A stretch of DNA of 64,000 bases, taken from Desulfomicrobium sp. UBA5193 (GTDB taxonomy: Bacteria; Desulfobacterota; Desulfovibrionia; Desulfovibrionales; Desulfomicrobiaceae). The notes under the pieces were generated by a model. The model made no database searches and was not told where the DNA came from. It saw nothing but the letters and a program-made list of their open reading frames with translations. A program made the translations under genes and the position numbers. The stretch lies in assembly GCA_002412965.1 (NCBI GenBank), contig DHWB01000006.1, positions 193,083 through 257,082 of the forward strand, given 5' to 3'. Positions 53,884 through 62,876 of the stretch are shown one piece after another; position 1 is the first letter of the stretch, and the number at the start of each line of letters is the position of its first letter.

Positions 53884-54024
53884 CTTGAGGCGCTGACTGT
53901 TGGCATGATTGGCTCGGTTGGCTGCAGGAAGATGAATTGCCGGCGCTGAGCTCGCGGGGCACTCTGCGATGGACCTTGAGGCGCTGACGGTCGGCATGGT
54001 TGTCTTGGTTGGCTGCAAAGATGG
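53881..54024. repeat. Imperfect direct repeat pair of about 54 bases
   Basis: Two copies begin GACCTTGAGGCGCTGAC at 53881 and 53972 and end GGTTGGCTGCA...AGATG near 53934 and 54023. They differ at several positions. The first copy overlaps the right end of the nested inverted repeat. Confidence 0.75.
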
Positions 54025-54147
54025 ATTCCCGCCTTCGCGGGAATGACTTCGTGCTGCGTGTACGGTCAGTGTTCTTCCGTCAGAGCGGACAGAACACAAA
54101 ATTAACGGTACCAAAGGACGTCATTCCCGCGAAGGCGGGAATCCATC
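54020..54147. repeat. REP-like inverted repeat pair, copy 2
   Basis: Perfect 28-base arms 54020-54047 and 54120-54147 with the core ATTCCCGCCTTCGCGGGAAT, spaced by 72 bases. Confidence 0.9.
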
Positions 54148-54230
54148 TTCGCCGAGGCCGAAGAGGAAGTGTGCGGCCACGCTTCGCGATCTCGCATCAT
54201 GAACAAATCGGGAAGCAAAACGGAAGACGA

Positions 54231-54257
54231 AAAAAAACCCCTTCGCGGGAAGGGGTT
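54231..54257 (-). terminator. Terminator of fabI
   Basis: 9-bp perfect stem (54236-54244 with 54249-54257), loop GCGG, then T7 on the minus strand. Confidence 0.85.
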
Positions 54258-54283
54258 GATGTTGGCAGTTGTCCGGGAAGGGC

Positions 54284-55048
54284 TCAGATCCCCATGATGT
54301 TGTAGCCCGAATCGACATAGATGACCTCGCCGGTGATGGCGCGGGAGAGGTCCGAGGCCAGGAAGAGGCCGGTCTTGCCCACGTCTTCCTGTACGATGTT
54401 GCGGCGCAGCGGAGCGCGCTCTTCGATGGTGGCCAGGATGGTCTTGAAGCCGGAGATGCCGGATGAAGCCAGTGTCTTCAGGGGGCCGGCGCTGATGGCG
54501 TTGACGCGGATGCCGCGCTCGCCCAGGTCCATGGCCAGATAGCGCACGCTGGCTTCCAGTGCGGCTTTGGCCACGCCCATGACGTTGTAATGGGTGATGA
54601 CCTTTTCCGCGCCGTAGTAGGTCATGGCCATGACGGAGGAGTTGTCGTTCAGGAGGCTTTCATAGGCCTTGCAGATAGCCACCAGCGAGTAGGATGAAAT
54701 GTCCAAAGCCAGGTGAAAACCCTCGCGGGACGTATCCACATAGCGGCCCTTCAGGTCGTCGCGGTTGGCAAAGGCTACGGAGTGAACCAGAATGTCGAAA
54801 TTTCCCCATTTTTCCTTTACCAGTTCGGCGGACTCGGCGATGGCTGCGTCATCCGACACGTCGCACTGGAACAGGAAGTCGCTGCCGAGTTCTTCGTGGA
54901 TGGGCTCGACCCTTTTCTTCAGCGCTTCCCCGGCATAGCTGAGCGCGATGGATGCGCCATTGTCTTTGAGTTCCTTGGCAATGGCGTAGGCGATACTCTT
55001 GTCGTTCGCCACACCGAAAATCAGGGCCTTTTTCCCTTGAACGAGCAT
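54284..55048 (-). CDS. fabI: Enoyl-ACP reductase [NADH]
   Basis: A protein of 254 residues of the short-chain dehydrogenase type. FabI features are the N-terminal GVANDKSIAYAIAKEL, the LVHSVAFA segment, the catalytic pair in YNVMGVAK (Tyr, six residues, Lys), and the end ITGEVIYVDSGYNIMG. It performs the last step of each fatty-acid elongation round. It ends with a terminator and follows purC and hisD on the same strand. Confidence 0.97.
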   Translation of the reverse strand: MLVQGKKALIFGVANDKSIAYAIAKELKDNGASIALSYAGEALKKRVEPIHEELGSDFLFQCDVSDDAAIAESAELVKEKWGNFDILVHSVAFANRDDLKGRYVDTSREGFHLALDISSYSLVAICKAYESLLNDNSSVMAMTYYGAEKVITHYNVMGVAKAALEASVRYLAMDLGERGIRVNAISAGPLKTLASSGISGFKTILATIEERAPLRRNIVQEDVGKTGLFLASDLSRAITGEVIYVDSGYNIMGI

Positions 55049-55074
55049 GGGTATTCTCCAGTTATGGTTGCGCC

Positions 55075-55974
55075 TTACGGCAATTGCAAAGGGGAGCCGG
55101 TCAGCAGTTCGTATGCTTCCAGGTATTTTTTTTGTGTTTCGGCAATGACTTCAGCGGGCAGCGCCGGCGGCGGTGGGGTCTTGTCCCAGCCCGTGCTGCT
55201 GAGCCAGTCTCGCAGATACTGCTTGTCAAAGCTGGATTGCGTCTTGCCCGGACTGTACTGGGCTGCCGGCCAGAAGCGGGAAGAATCCGGGGTCATGACC
55301 TCGTCGATGAGCAGGATATCCTTTCCGTCCAGGCCAAACTCGAATTTGGTGTCGGCGATAATGATCCCGCGCGCTGCAGCCAGATCCCGGCCCTTGGAAT
55401 AGATGGCCAGGGACAGCTCCTGGATTTTTTTGAGCAACCCGTCACCGATGCGCGATTTTGCGTCGGCCAGAGTGATGTTTTCGTCGTGGGCACCCAGATC
55501 CGCCTTGGTAGACGGGGTGAACAGAGGCGTCTCAAGCTTGTCCGAGTCGAGCAGTCCGGCCGGAAGTTTGTAGCCGCAGACGGAACCCGTAGCTTTGTAA
55601 TCCTTGAAGCCCGAGCCGGTCAGGTAGCCGCGCACGATGCATTCAATGGGCAGGGGCTTGGCCTTTCTGACCAGCACGGAGCGGCCTTCGAGGTCTCCTG
55701 CGTGAGGAGCCAGGGCAGCGGGAAAGTCGCGCACATCCGTGGCCAGGAGGTGATTGGCGACCACGTCCTTGAAGGCGTCCATCCAGTAGAGGGTGATCTG
55801 GTTGAGGACCACGCCCTTGTAGGGGATGGGCTCCTTCATGATAACGTCAAAGGCGGACATGCGGTCCGTGGTCACGATCAGCAGGGTTTGCGGATCGATT
55901 TCATAGATATCTCGAACTTTACCACGAGACAGGAGCGGATATTCGCGAATTTGCGTTTTAGTGACGATGTTCAT
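55075..55974 (-). CDS. purC: SAICAR synthetase
   Basis: A protein of 299 residues of the longer, yeast-like PurC type. Motifs are RGKVRDIYEID, CIVRGYLTGSGF and IADTKFEFGLDG. It adds aspartate to CAIR in purine synthesis. The start at 55974 overlaps the hisD stop by ATGA. Confidence 0.96.
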   Translation of the reverse strand: MNIVTKTQIREYPLLSRGKVRDIYEIDPQTLLIVTTDRMSAFDVIMKEPIPYKGVVLNQITLYWMDAFKDVVANHLLATDVRDFPAALAPHAGDLEGRSVLVRKAKPLPIECIVRGYLTGSGFKDYKATGSVCGYKLPAGLLDSDKLETPLFTPSTKADLGAHDENITLADAKSRIGDGLLKKIQELSLAIYSKGRDLAAARGIIIADTKFEFGLDGKDILLIDEVMTPDSSRFWPAAQYSPGKTQSSFDKQYLRDWLSSTGWDKTPPPPALPAEVIAETQKKYLEAYELLTGSPLQLP

Positions 55975-57296
55975 GGTTTTTTCTCCATACGTTGTTCGAC
56001 GCTGCGGGCATGGGCTTCCAGGCCTTCCAGGCGGGCCAGGCGGGCCACCTTGGAGCCGTGTGAGCAGATATAGCCTTGGTCCGTGCAGATGAGGCTCGTT
56101 TTTTTGCAAAAGGTGTCCACGGACAAGGCCGAGGAAAAGCGGGCCGTGGACAGGGTTGGCAGCACATGATTGGGTCCGGCGAAATAATCGCCCACGGGCT
56201 CGGGCGTGCTGTGCCCCATGAAGACGGCCCCGGCGTTGCGTACGGAGCCGACCCAGGCCCAGGGGTCGGCCACGCTGAGTTCAAAATGTTCGGGAGCCAG
56301 CAGATTGATGAGTTCCATGCCTGTCTCCAGACTGGGCACGTGAATGAGCGCGCTCCAGTCGGTGATGGACTTGGCCGCGATTTCATTGCGCGGCAGAGCG
56401 GGGAGCTGGACTTCAAGTTCTTTTCGAACCGCATCGAGCAGCGCTTCGTCCGGGGAGATCAGGATGCTTGAAGCCAAGGGATCGTGCTCGGCCTGGGACA
56501 GCATGTCGGCCGCCAGCCACTTGGGGTTGGCGGTGGAATCGGCCAGGATGGCGATCTCGCTCGGGCCTGCGATCATGTCGATGCCGACTTGGCCGACCAG
56601 CAGCCGCTTGGCCGTAGTCACGAAGATATTGCCCGGACCGGCGATGACGTCGACCCGTGGGATGGTGGCCGTGCCGTAGGCAAGGGCGGCTATGGCCCAG
56701 GCCGAGCCGCACACGTAGACCTGCTCAAGACCCAGAATGGCTGCCGTGGCCAGGATGTAGGGGTTCAAGGTGCCGTCGCTGCGCGGCGGACTGACCACGC
56801 AGATAGTCTTGACTCCGGCCACTTGCGCCGGGATGGCGTTCATGAGCAGACTTGAGATGAGCGGAGTCTCTCCGCCCTGACCACCGGGTACGTACAGTCC
56901 AGCTCGGTCCACGGGCAGCACAAGCTGGCCCAGTGTGGTTCCGGGGGCGGGGGTGGTGATCCAGGAATTTTGTTTCTGCTTGAGATGAAAATCGCGGATG
57001 TTGGCGGCAGCCTCGCGGATGATGGCTGCATCCGTGTCAGGAATGTCTTCAAGGGCTTTGTAAAGTTCCGACACGGGGACAGCCAAGGCGTCCATCTTCA
57101 GAGATGGACAGTCGAATCGTCGGGTATATTCGACTACGGCCTCATCCCCGCGCTGACGTACCTGCGACAGAATGTCGCGGACCAAGGGTTCGACATTCGC
57201 TTCGGAGGCGTCCCGGCGGGAAAGCCAGGAAGAGATGGCAGGCCAGTCTTGGGAAGAAGTATAGGATATGGTATTTAAGGGCATCGATATTCTCAT
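55971..57296 (-). CDS. hisD: Histidinol dehydrogenase
   Basis: A protein of 441 residues. HisD motifs include GLYVPGGQGGETPLISSLLM, DVIAGPGNIFVTTAKRLL, IDMIAGPSEIAILAD and LSQAEHDPLASSI. It oxidises histidinol to histidine in two steps. Start candidates are 57296 (GGAA eight bases upstream, preferred) and 57284. Linked by overlap to purC; no other his genes are near. Confidence 0.95.
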   Translation of the reverse strand: MRISMPLNTISYTSSQDWPAISSWLSRRDASEANVEPLVRDILSQVRQRGDEAVVEYTRRFDCPSLKMDALAVPVSELYKALEDIPDTDAAIIREAAANIRDFHLKQKQNSWITTPAPGTTLGQLVLPVDRAGLYVPGGQGGETPLISSLLMNAIPAQVAGVKTICVVSPPRSDGTLNPYILATAAILGLEQVYVCGSAWAIAALAYGTATIPRVDVIAGPGNIFVTTAKRLLVGQVGIDMIAGPSEIAILADSTANPKWLAADMLSQAEHDPLASSILISPDEALLDAVRKELEVQLPALPRNEIAAKSITDWSALIHVPSLETGMELINLLAPEHFELSVADPWAWVGSVRNAGAVFMGHSTPEPVGDYFAGPNHVLPTLSTARFSSALSVDTFCKKTSLICTDQGYICSHGSKVARLARLEGLEAHARSVEQRMEKKP

Positions 57297-57334
57297 GTTG
57301 CTGTTCCGGGCATGCGGATTGCCCAGGCAAAGAC

Positions 57335-57412
57335 ATGGATTCCCGCCTACGCGGGAATGACGAGCACAGAGACACACATCTCCCTGTCATTCCCGCGTAG
57401 GCGGGAATCCAT
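57335..57412. repeat. REP-like inverted repeat pair, copy 3 (variant core)
   Basis: Perfect 27-base arms 57335-57361 and 57386-57412. The core reads CCCGCCTACGCGGG, with TA where copies 1 and 2 have TT, and the change is matched in both arms. Confidence 0.9.
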
Positions 57413-57518
57413 CTATTTGTACGGAAGGCTTTGGCTGCGCAAGTTTCTAAGCTTTGACCCGTCCGAAAGTCAAACCTTTAGTGGGTTGATTTCAAGCATG
57501 CGAGGGATCGCCGGGCAA

Positions 57519-57553
57519 CAAAAAAGGGCCGGAGTTTTGCGTCTCCGGCCCTT
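57519..57553 (-). terminator. Terminator of the porin gene
   Basis: 11-bp perfect stem (57524-57534 with 57543-57553), loop of 8, then T6 on the minus strand. Confidence 0.85.
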
Positions 57554-57578
57554 GTGGCGTCAGGTGTGAAAACCCGAA

Positions 57579-58877
57579 CTAGAACTTGTAAGAGAAGCCG
57601 ACGGTGGCGAAGTAGGAAGCATCCAGGTCGTAATCGGCGTCTTCCAGAACTTCGCTGGAGCCCTTAAAGTAGCCCAGTTCGTTGATGGCGGCCAGGTTTT
57701 CATAAATCATGTACTTGTTGACAAAGTAAACTTCCCAACCGTTGTCTTCTTCGGTGAAGTAGCTGGTGTCTTCGTCGCCGGTGCCCTGGGCATAAGCGAT
57801 GACCAGCTTGTGGGACAGGTTCTCTACGAAGGTGATCTTGTCCAGCACCAAGCCAACGGTCCAGAGGCCGGTGCCGTCAGAACCAACACCAAGGGTGTCG
57901 GTAGCAAAGGAGTCATAGGTGGTGCTGAAAGCGCGCGCGCCACCGATGTAAGGAGTCAGGCCCCAGCCTTCTGCCAGTGTAGGCATAACATCCTGGTCGT
58001 CGTCACCATCGTCGTTCAGGCCAGTGGCGTAAGTTCCGAACAGGGTGGCGGTCAGCATATCCATTTTGTAGGAAGCAGCCAGAGCACCGTACCAGCCGGC
58101 GCTTTCATAATCGTCTGAATCTGCTTTGCCATAGATCAGGTCGGCGGCAAAGGTCAGAGGATCGAACATGGTCAGTTCAGCATTGGCACCGACAACCCAC
58201 ACTGTGGCGTCATCTACCAAGTCAGTATCGGTGTTTTCGCCGATCCAAGCATAGCCAAAATAAGGCGCTACGCTGAAGCCGTCAAGCTTGATCGGGGCGG
58301 CCAGGAAAGCCATATCTTTGTCGTCCTGGTCGTCTCCAGCAATCGGCGCATCATTGGCATCTCTATCAGTGTTAGCATCGAGATCGGTGCCGCGAGTATA
58401 GCCAACAGTCAGGCCGAACATGTCGTTGATGGGGGCGCTGACTACCAGTGCGGCAGCGTCGTCATCGAAAACCGGGTTGCCGAAAACGCTGGGCAGGGCC
58501 ACGTACTGCAAGCCAGCTTTAACGTTGACGGTGGTGTCGGGGAAGTTGAAGTCCATATACGCGTGCTTAACTTCGATGTTGCCCTTTCCGTCGGTGCCCC
58601 AATCAGCCGCAGTGCCGGAACCCCAGATGTTGTCGATTTCCAGGCCCAAGACGGCCTTCAGGTTTTCGTTGGCAACATAGGTGAAGTAATTGCGCATGCG
58701 CTGAGTGGTCATGTAGTTGTCACCGTCAGCGACATCTGAGTTGTGATCTACCAAGTTGGCGGACCACATTCCATAAACATCCAAGTTTCCCTTCACCTTC
58801 AGTTCGGTGGCGGAAGCGCTGGAGGCAACGCCGAACAGCATGGCTGCCAGCAGAGCTACGAGTGCAAAACGTTTCAT
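57579..58877 (-). CDS. Outer-membrane porin, Desulfovibrio type
   Basis: A protein of 432 residues with a signal peptide (LVALLAAMLFGVASSASA). The mature part alternates polar and apolar residues as in a beta-barrel, has many Asp-rich turns, and ends with ATVGFSYKF, a classic C-terminal Phe for outer-membrane insertion. It resembles the abundant homotrimeric porins of Desulfovibrio. Monocistronic, with a strong terminator. Lower GC and plain codon use suggest high expression. Confidence 0.85.
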   Translation of the reverse strand: MKRFALVALLAAMLFGVASSASATELKVKGNLDVYGMWSANLVDHNSDVADGDNYMTTQRMRNYFTYVANENLKAVLGLEIDNIWGSGTAADWGTDGKGNIEVKHAYMDFNFPDTTVNVKAGLQYVALPSVFGNPVFDDDAAALVVSAPINDMFGLTVGYTRGTDLDANTDRDANDAPIAGDDQDDKDMAFLAAPIKLDGFSVAPYFGYAWIGENTDTDLVDDATVWVVGANAELTMFDPLTFAADLIYGKADSDDYESAGWYGALAASYKMDMLTATLFGTYATGLNDDGDDDQDVMPTLAEGWGLTPYIGGARAFSTTYDSFATDTLGVGSDGTGLWTVGLVLDKITFVENLSHKLVIAYAQGTGDEDTSYFTEEDNGWEVYFVNKYMIYENLAAINELGYFKGSSEVLEDADYDLDASYFATVGFSYKF

Positions 58878-58998
58878 GTTCTTTCTCCTTTTGCATTGAA
58901 AAAAATCAAATCATCTGACGCCTGGAAATGAGCTACGATAAATCTTGTCCAAAAAGCAAGCCTTTTTTGAGCCTTTCAGGGGAAAAGTAAAATTTTTT

Positions 58999-60636
58999 TT
59001 ACTGTACAGTTTTTTGAATTTCCGTTCCGGCCTGCGAGAGATCAAGCGGGTAGGCCACGACCATGGTCTTCTTCTGGCTTGTTCCGGCCATGCCGGTATG
59101 GGTGTTGATGTTGACCACCAGATCGACGGCCCCGTCGTTGTCCATGTCGGCCAGGGCGTAGTCAGTGACCGTGCCCTTGATGCGGGCGGTCTTCCACTGC
59201 AGGCTCATGCCCACCCCGTCCCAGTACAGGGAGTGGATTTCACCCTGGGGATAGTCGCGGTAGTTGGAGAAAAACTGCGCGGAAACCGAGATGTTGCGGC
59301 TGATGATCACTTCGAAGCGGTTGTCCTTGTCCAGATTGGCGGGAATGGCGCGCAGCGGGATATAGACCATGTCCTGGGGTGCCTGCTTTCCGTCGGGCGC
59401 CTTCATGCCAAGGGCGGCGGAATGATACTCGATTCCCAGGTTCGAGCCGGCATAGGTTTCGTCGGTGACGGTCATCAGCGTTTCGGTGGAGCTGAACACG
59501 CGCATGCGGTCATAGTCATCGACCATGATGATCTGGTAGTCGTTTTCGTGCGGGACGAAGGTCACGTTGAAGACATTTCCGCCCATGGGCAGGTTGACTG
59601 CCGGACCCGGTTCGTATTTGCCTCCGGACTTGATCATCTGATTGATCGTGCTTTCCATGTATTTAACCCTGCCGACGCCCTGACCCACAAGGGTGGGAGT
59701 GAAAGCAGGAGGCATGTTCAGCACGCCCAGGAAATAGGGAATGAAGTCCTGCTGGATGGAGAATTTGCTGCCATCGAATTCAGCGATGAGAGACTTGGGT
59801 TCCTTGTCGATGGCTGCCGCGATGACGAATTCATGACGGCCGTCGCGATTCAAGTCTATGGTGTTCAGGCGAACATAGTTGCGGCCTTTGGGCAGCTCCA
59901 GCTCCGCTATTTGACGCATCTGGCCTTCGGACATCCGATACGCGATGAGGGAACTTGCCGTCATCAGGAAGATTTCATTCTTGCCATCCCCGTCGCCGTC
60001 ACACACCACCATGCCACGCGAGGCGAAGGGCAGTGTCTGGCTGCGCCAGCGGCCCATGGAGGTATCCGCGTCTTCGTATTTGAGGGACGGGTTTGCGTAC
60101 GCAGTTCCGGACTTGGTTTCATTGACGATGAGGCCCTGGTTCATGGGCTGGACCACAGGCTGGTTCTTGGCCGTGGCGGTTTCCGGTTTTCCGAAGACCT
60201 GGGCATTGATGTCCGCGGCCACGGTTTCAAGGCTCGGAATGACCTGATTGAGCTGTGTCTGCACGGGTCTGGGCTGGTTTGCGCCCTTGGGATCGATGGT
60301 GTTCACGTCCAGGCTGCATTCCTGGCCCATGACGGTCATCGCCCCCCAGAACAGATAGTCCACGCCCAGCTTCTGACGGATCTTCTCGGCCGCGCCGGCA
60401 TCGGCGGGCAAGGTGGCGGCCGCCTTCTTTATGGCGCCGGCATCCAGGGGGGTGAAGTTTTCAGGCCAGGTCAGGCGGGTGGTCAACATGCTCTGAATGC
60501 CCTGACTCAAATATTGATATTCCTGCGGTCCGTGCACGCTAAAGGGCAGCACCGCAAAGGTCTTGGCCTCCTGGGCCATGGCCGGGGCGCCACACAAAAG
60601 CAGGACGGCGAGGCTGATGAGAAGTCTCTTGAACAT
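58999..60636 (-). CDS. Periplasmic FG-GAP/VCBS repeat protein with TolB/CsgG-like N-terminus
   Basis: A protein of 545 residues with a signal peptide (LISLAVLLLCGAPAMAQ). Residues about 25-120 look like a CsgG/TolB-N domain (FAVLPFSVHGPQEYQYLSQG). Calcium-loop FG-GAP-like repeats follow, marked by DGDGDGKNEIFL, DLNRDGRHEFVI, NLDKDNRFEVII and DMDNDGAVDLVV. A propeller-like fold is likely. A strong ribosome site (GGAGGAG) precedes the ATG at 60636. It lies upstream of the porin on the same strand but with its own spacing; function unknown. Confidence 0.75.
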   Translation of the reverse strand: MFKRLLISLAVLLLCGAPAMAQEAKTFAVLPFSVHGPQEYQYLSQGIQSMLTTRLTWPENFTPLDAGAIKKAAATLPADAGAAEKIRQKLGVDYLFWGAMTVMGQECSLDVNTIDPKGANQPRPVQTQLNQVIPSLETVAADINAQVFGKPETATAKNQPVVQPMNQGLIVNETKSGTAYANPSLKYEDADTSMGRWRSQTLPFASRGMVVCDGDGDGKNEIFLMTASSLIAYRMSEGQMRQIAELELPKGRNYVRLNTIDLNRDGRHEFVIAAAIDKEPKSLIAEFDGSKFSIQQDFIPYFLGVLNMPPAFTPTLVGQGVGRVKYMESTINQMIKSGGKYEPGPAVNLPMGGNVFNVTFVPHENDYQIIMVDDYDRMRVFSSTETLMTVTDETYAGSNLGIEYHSAALGMKAPDGKQAPQDMVYIPLRAIPANLDKDNRFEVIISRNISVSAQFFSNYRDYPQGEIHSLYWDGVGMSLQWKTARIKGTVTDYALADMDNDGAVDLVVNINTHTGMAGTSQKKTMVVAYPLDLSQAGTEIQKTVQ

Positions 60637-60804
60637 TGTCTCCTCCGGGAATACAGATTTCGGACTTTGCCGGTTATTTGTCTCACAATAAAGTGGCTCT
60701 TCATGGTAAGGAATCCAGGGAATGTCAACAGCCTGGGGCGAATGGGGCTGGTGAGGCAGGGGGCAGTTTCGGGGGAGCAGGAAATGTCCAAAGTCGGGAA
60801 AAGC

Positions 60805-60980
60805 GATGGATCCCCGCCTTCGCGGGGATGACATCGAGGTGGGGTACAGGCTTTGAAACAATGAGATCGAGATGGTGCGGTGGCTTCGAAGGGTGATGCA
60901 GGGGCATTGAGCAGACTGAATGGAAATGTCTCGCCCCTCCGCCTTAGCCGCTCGTCATTCCCGCGCAGGCGGGAATCCAT
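60805..60980. repeat. REP-like inverted repeat pair, copy 4 (diverged)
   Basis: Arms 60805-60832 (core CCCCGCCTTCGCGGGG) and 60954-60980 (core CCCGCGCAGGCGGG) are each hairpins and pair imperfectly with one another. The 430-base gap 60637-61066 between divergent genes holds nothing else recognisable. Confidence 0.8.
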
Positions 60981-61066
60981 GATTTTGCTTTCATTTGCAG
61001 TTTGCAATAGCCCTGCCCGGATCCGGCAACTTTTTAACCGATCATAACAATACATAGAGGTCTTCC

Positions 61067-61555
61067 ATGATTTCCAGACGCGATCTTCTCTTCGGAATGG
61101 CCAGACGCTTGCGTGAGTCTGGCGGCGACAAGCCGGTTTCCGGCATCGGGGTGGACATCGGCGCCGCCGATGCCGCTTATGTGCGCAAGGAGTTCGCCGT
61201 TGCCCGCGATCTCTACAAGGAAGTCCTCAAGGCGAACAGGGCGCACAAGGAGGCTCGAATCCGGCAGGGTTTGTGTCACTATCATCTGGGGGAATTCGTG
61301 CAGGCCAAGGACACGCTGCTCCTGGTCTACAAACAGCATCCCGGCGAATACCTGGCCTGTCTGTATCTGGGTCTGGCCTATGCGCGCCGGGAGCAGCTCG
61401 ACAAGTGCATGGAGGTCTGGAAGGGGTTTGTGAATCGTGACCACATCGGGGTCATGCGTGAGATCAACGTGCACCGTGCCCTGCACGAGACCGGTGAAAC
61501 CATGACCGGGGCCGAAGTGGCCGACGCTGTGGAAAATGCCCTGACGCAGGCCTAG
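61067..61555 (+). CDS. TPR-repeat protein
   Basis: A protein of 162 residues with two to three tetratricopeptide units (AYVRKEFAVARDLYKEVLKA; ARIRQGLCHYHLGEFVQAKD; ACLYLGLAYARREQLDKCME). The N-terminus SRRDLLFGMARRLRE has a twin Arg but no hydrophobic stretch, so it is probably cytoplasmic. TPR proteins serve as binding scaffolds; the partner is unknown. No neighbours on the same strand within 400 bases. Confidence 0.75.
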   Translation: MISRRDLLFGMARRLRESGGDKPVSGIGVDIGAADAAYVRKEFAVARDLYKEVLKANRAHKEARIRQGLCHYHLGEFVQAKDTLLLVYKQHPGEYLACLYLGLAYARREQLDKCMEVWKGFVNRDHIGVMREINVHRALHETGETMTGAEVADAVENALTQA

Positions 61556-61608
61556 GGACGATTTTTTTCGTGCGCTGCGCCGAGTTGGCTGCTCACCGCA
61601 CTTTCGAT

Positions 61609-61723
61609 TGGGGCGAAACGCCCCGCATCTCGTTTTTTTTCACAATATAGTTCATGTTTTCAACTGGTTTGCTTGTTGTTCGCATCCTCTGGGGCGAAAT
61701 GTCCCTCTGGGGCGAAACGCCCC
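61609..61723. repeat. GGGGCGAAACGCCCC hairpin repeats
   Basis: The 15-base hairpin occurs at 61610-61624 and 61709-61723, with a degenerate third copy at 61691-61705. The first is followed after 8 bases by T8 and may end the TPR gene. The 412-base gap 61556-61967 contains nothing else recognisable apart from the leader of the next gene. Confidence 0.65.
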
Positions 61724-61967
61724 GCTTTTGCTTCCTAAACCACGTCTTGGCTACCTGAAAATCCTCTTTTTTTCATCCCTCGCTTCCAACTCGTTTCTGT
61801 TGCTATTAATAAATTCATGATGTTATAGGATGTTGTCGCTGGCGTCAGCGAAGTCTGTCCTGTCCGCTTTGGCACACGAGTTGCGTTAGGCCTTCAACCA
61901 GCGGGGACAGTGGGTTCCCGGTCACAGGGGGCAGGCCGAGGGGCAGGCCCGTCAAGGAGGACGCGGA

Positions 61968-62399
61968 GTGACGGACGCCAATATTTTGCTTGTCGATGAC
62001 GATGCACAGTTCATCGACATCATGAAGAAACGCCTGACCATGCGCAGCATGGAGGTGTTTCACGCAAGCAGTGGCGAAGAGGCCATGCAGAAGCTTGCGG
62101 TGCACGGCGAAATCGAGGTCGTCATCCTTGATGTGAAGCTGCCGGGCAAGAGCGGCATAGAAATGTTGCAGCTCATCAAGCAGCAATACCCTCTGGTGGA
62201 GGTTATCATGTTGACCGGACACGCCACCGTGGAATCTGCCATCGATGGCATGCGGCTGGGGGCTTCGGATTACCTGATGAAGCCTTGCGGCATCGAGGTG
62301 CTGGTCGAGAAGGTCAAGGAAGCGGTGGAAAAGAAGCGCCGGCATGAAGAAAAGATAGTCGACGCACGGGTGCGTGAGATCGCCAGCCGTCGCGGCTGA
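61968..62399 (+). CDS. Single-domain response regulator
   Basis: A protein of 143 residues consisting of one receiver domain with acidic pocket DDD (10-12), phospho-acceptor Asp55 in ILDVKLPG, Thr83 and Lys105, plus a short basic helix. There is no output domain. It starts with GTG after a strong AAGGAGGA site. A second receiver gene follows after 19 bases, then a TauE/SafE permease; no kinase is in view. Confidence 0.88.
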   Translation: MTDANILLVDDDAQFIDIMKKRLTMRSMEVFHASSGEEAMQKLAVHGEIEVVILDVKLPGKSGIEMLQLIKQQYPLVEVIMLTGHATVESAIDGMRLGASDYLMKPCGIEVLVEKVKEAVEKKRRHEEKIVDARVREIASRRG

Positions 62400-62418
62400 A
62401 GCGATCCGGAGAGCGGCC

Positions 62419-62817
62419 ATGGCAGGGATCAGAATTCTTCTCATCGACGACGAGGCGCAGTTCGTGGCCACCATGGCCAAGCGGCTGCGCAAGCGGGGTT
62501 TTTCCGTCCTCGAGGCTGACAGCGGTCGTGAAGGGCTGCGTCAGTTGGAAGGTGATCCGGTCGATGTGGTGGTCCTTGATGTGGGCATGCCCGACATGGA
62601 CGGCATCCAGGTGCTGCGGGAGATCAAGATGCATTTTCCGCGCGTGCAGGTGCTCATGCTGACCGGGCATGCAGACATGGAGGTCGCCATTTCGGGCATG
62701 GCCATGGGTGCGTTCGATTATCTGATGAAACCGGTGGAACTGAATGTCCTGGTAGGCAAGATCCAGGCGGCCTGTTCCCGGAACAGGAAAGTGGGAGAGG
62801 GAAGCGGGCTGGGTTAG
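62419..62817 (+). CDS. Single-domain response regulator
   Basis: A protein of 132 residues, a stand-alone receiver with Asp10/Asp11, phospho-acceptor Asp54 in VLDVGMPDMDG, Thr82 and Lys104. It is similar to the receiver just upstream, probably by duplication. The ATG at 62419 matches the start of the domain and follows a GGAGAG site. Confidence 0.88.
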   Translation: MAGIRILLIDDEAQFVATMAKRLRKRGFSVLEADSGREGLRQLEGDPVDVVVLDVGMPDMDGIQVLREIKMHFPRVQVLMLTGHADMEVAISGMAMGAFDYLMKPVELNVLVGKIQAACSRNRKVGEGSGLG

Positions 62818-62876
62818 CCACCTGCGCACGGATCATGGTCCTGTAGACACAAGATTACGAGGAGGCGGTAACGCGT

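Noticed and set aside
58945..60831. A 628-codon plus-strand frame
   Set aside because: Shadow of the FG-GAP repeat gene, which has a signal peptide and a strong ribosome site on the minus strand.
61067..61120. The SRRDLLFG start of the TPR protein as a Tat signal
   Set aside because: No hydrophobic core or cleavage site follows the twin Arg.
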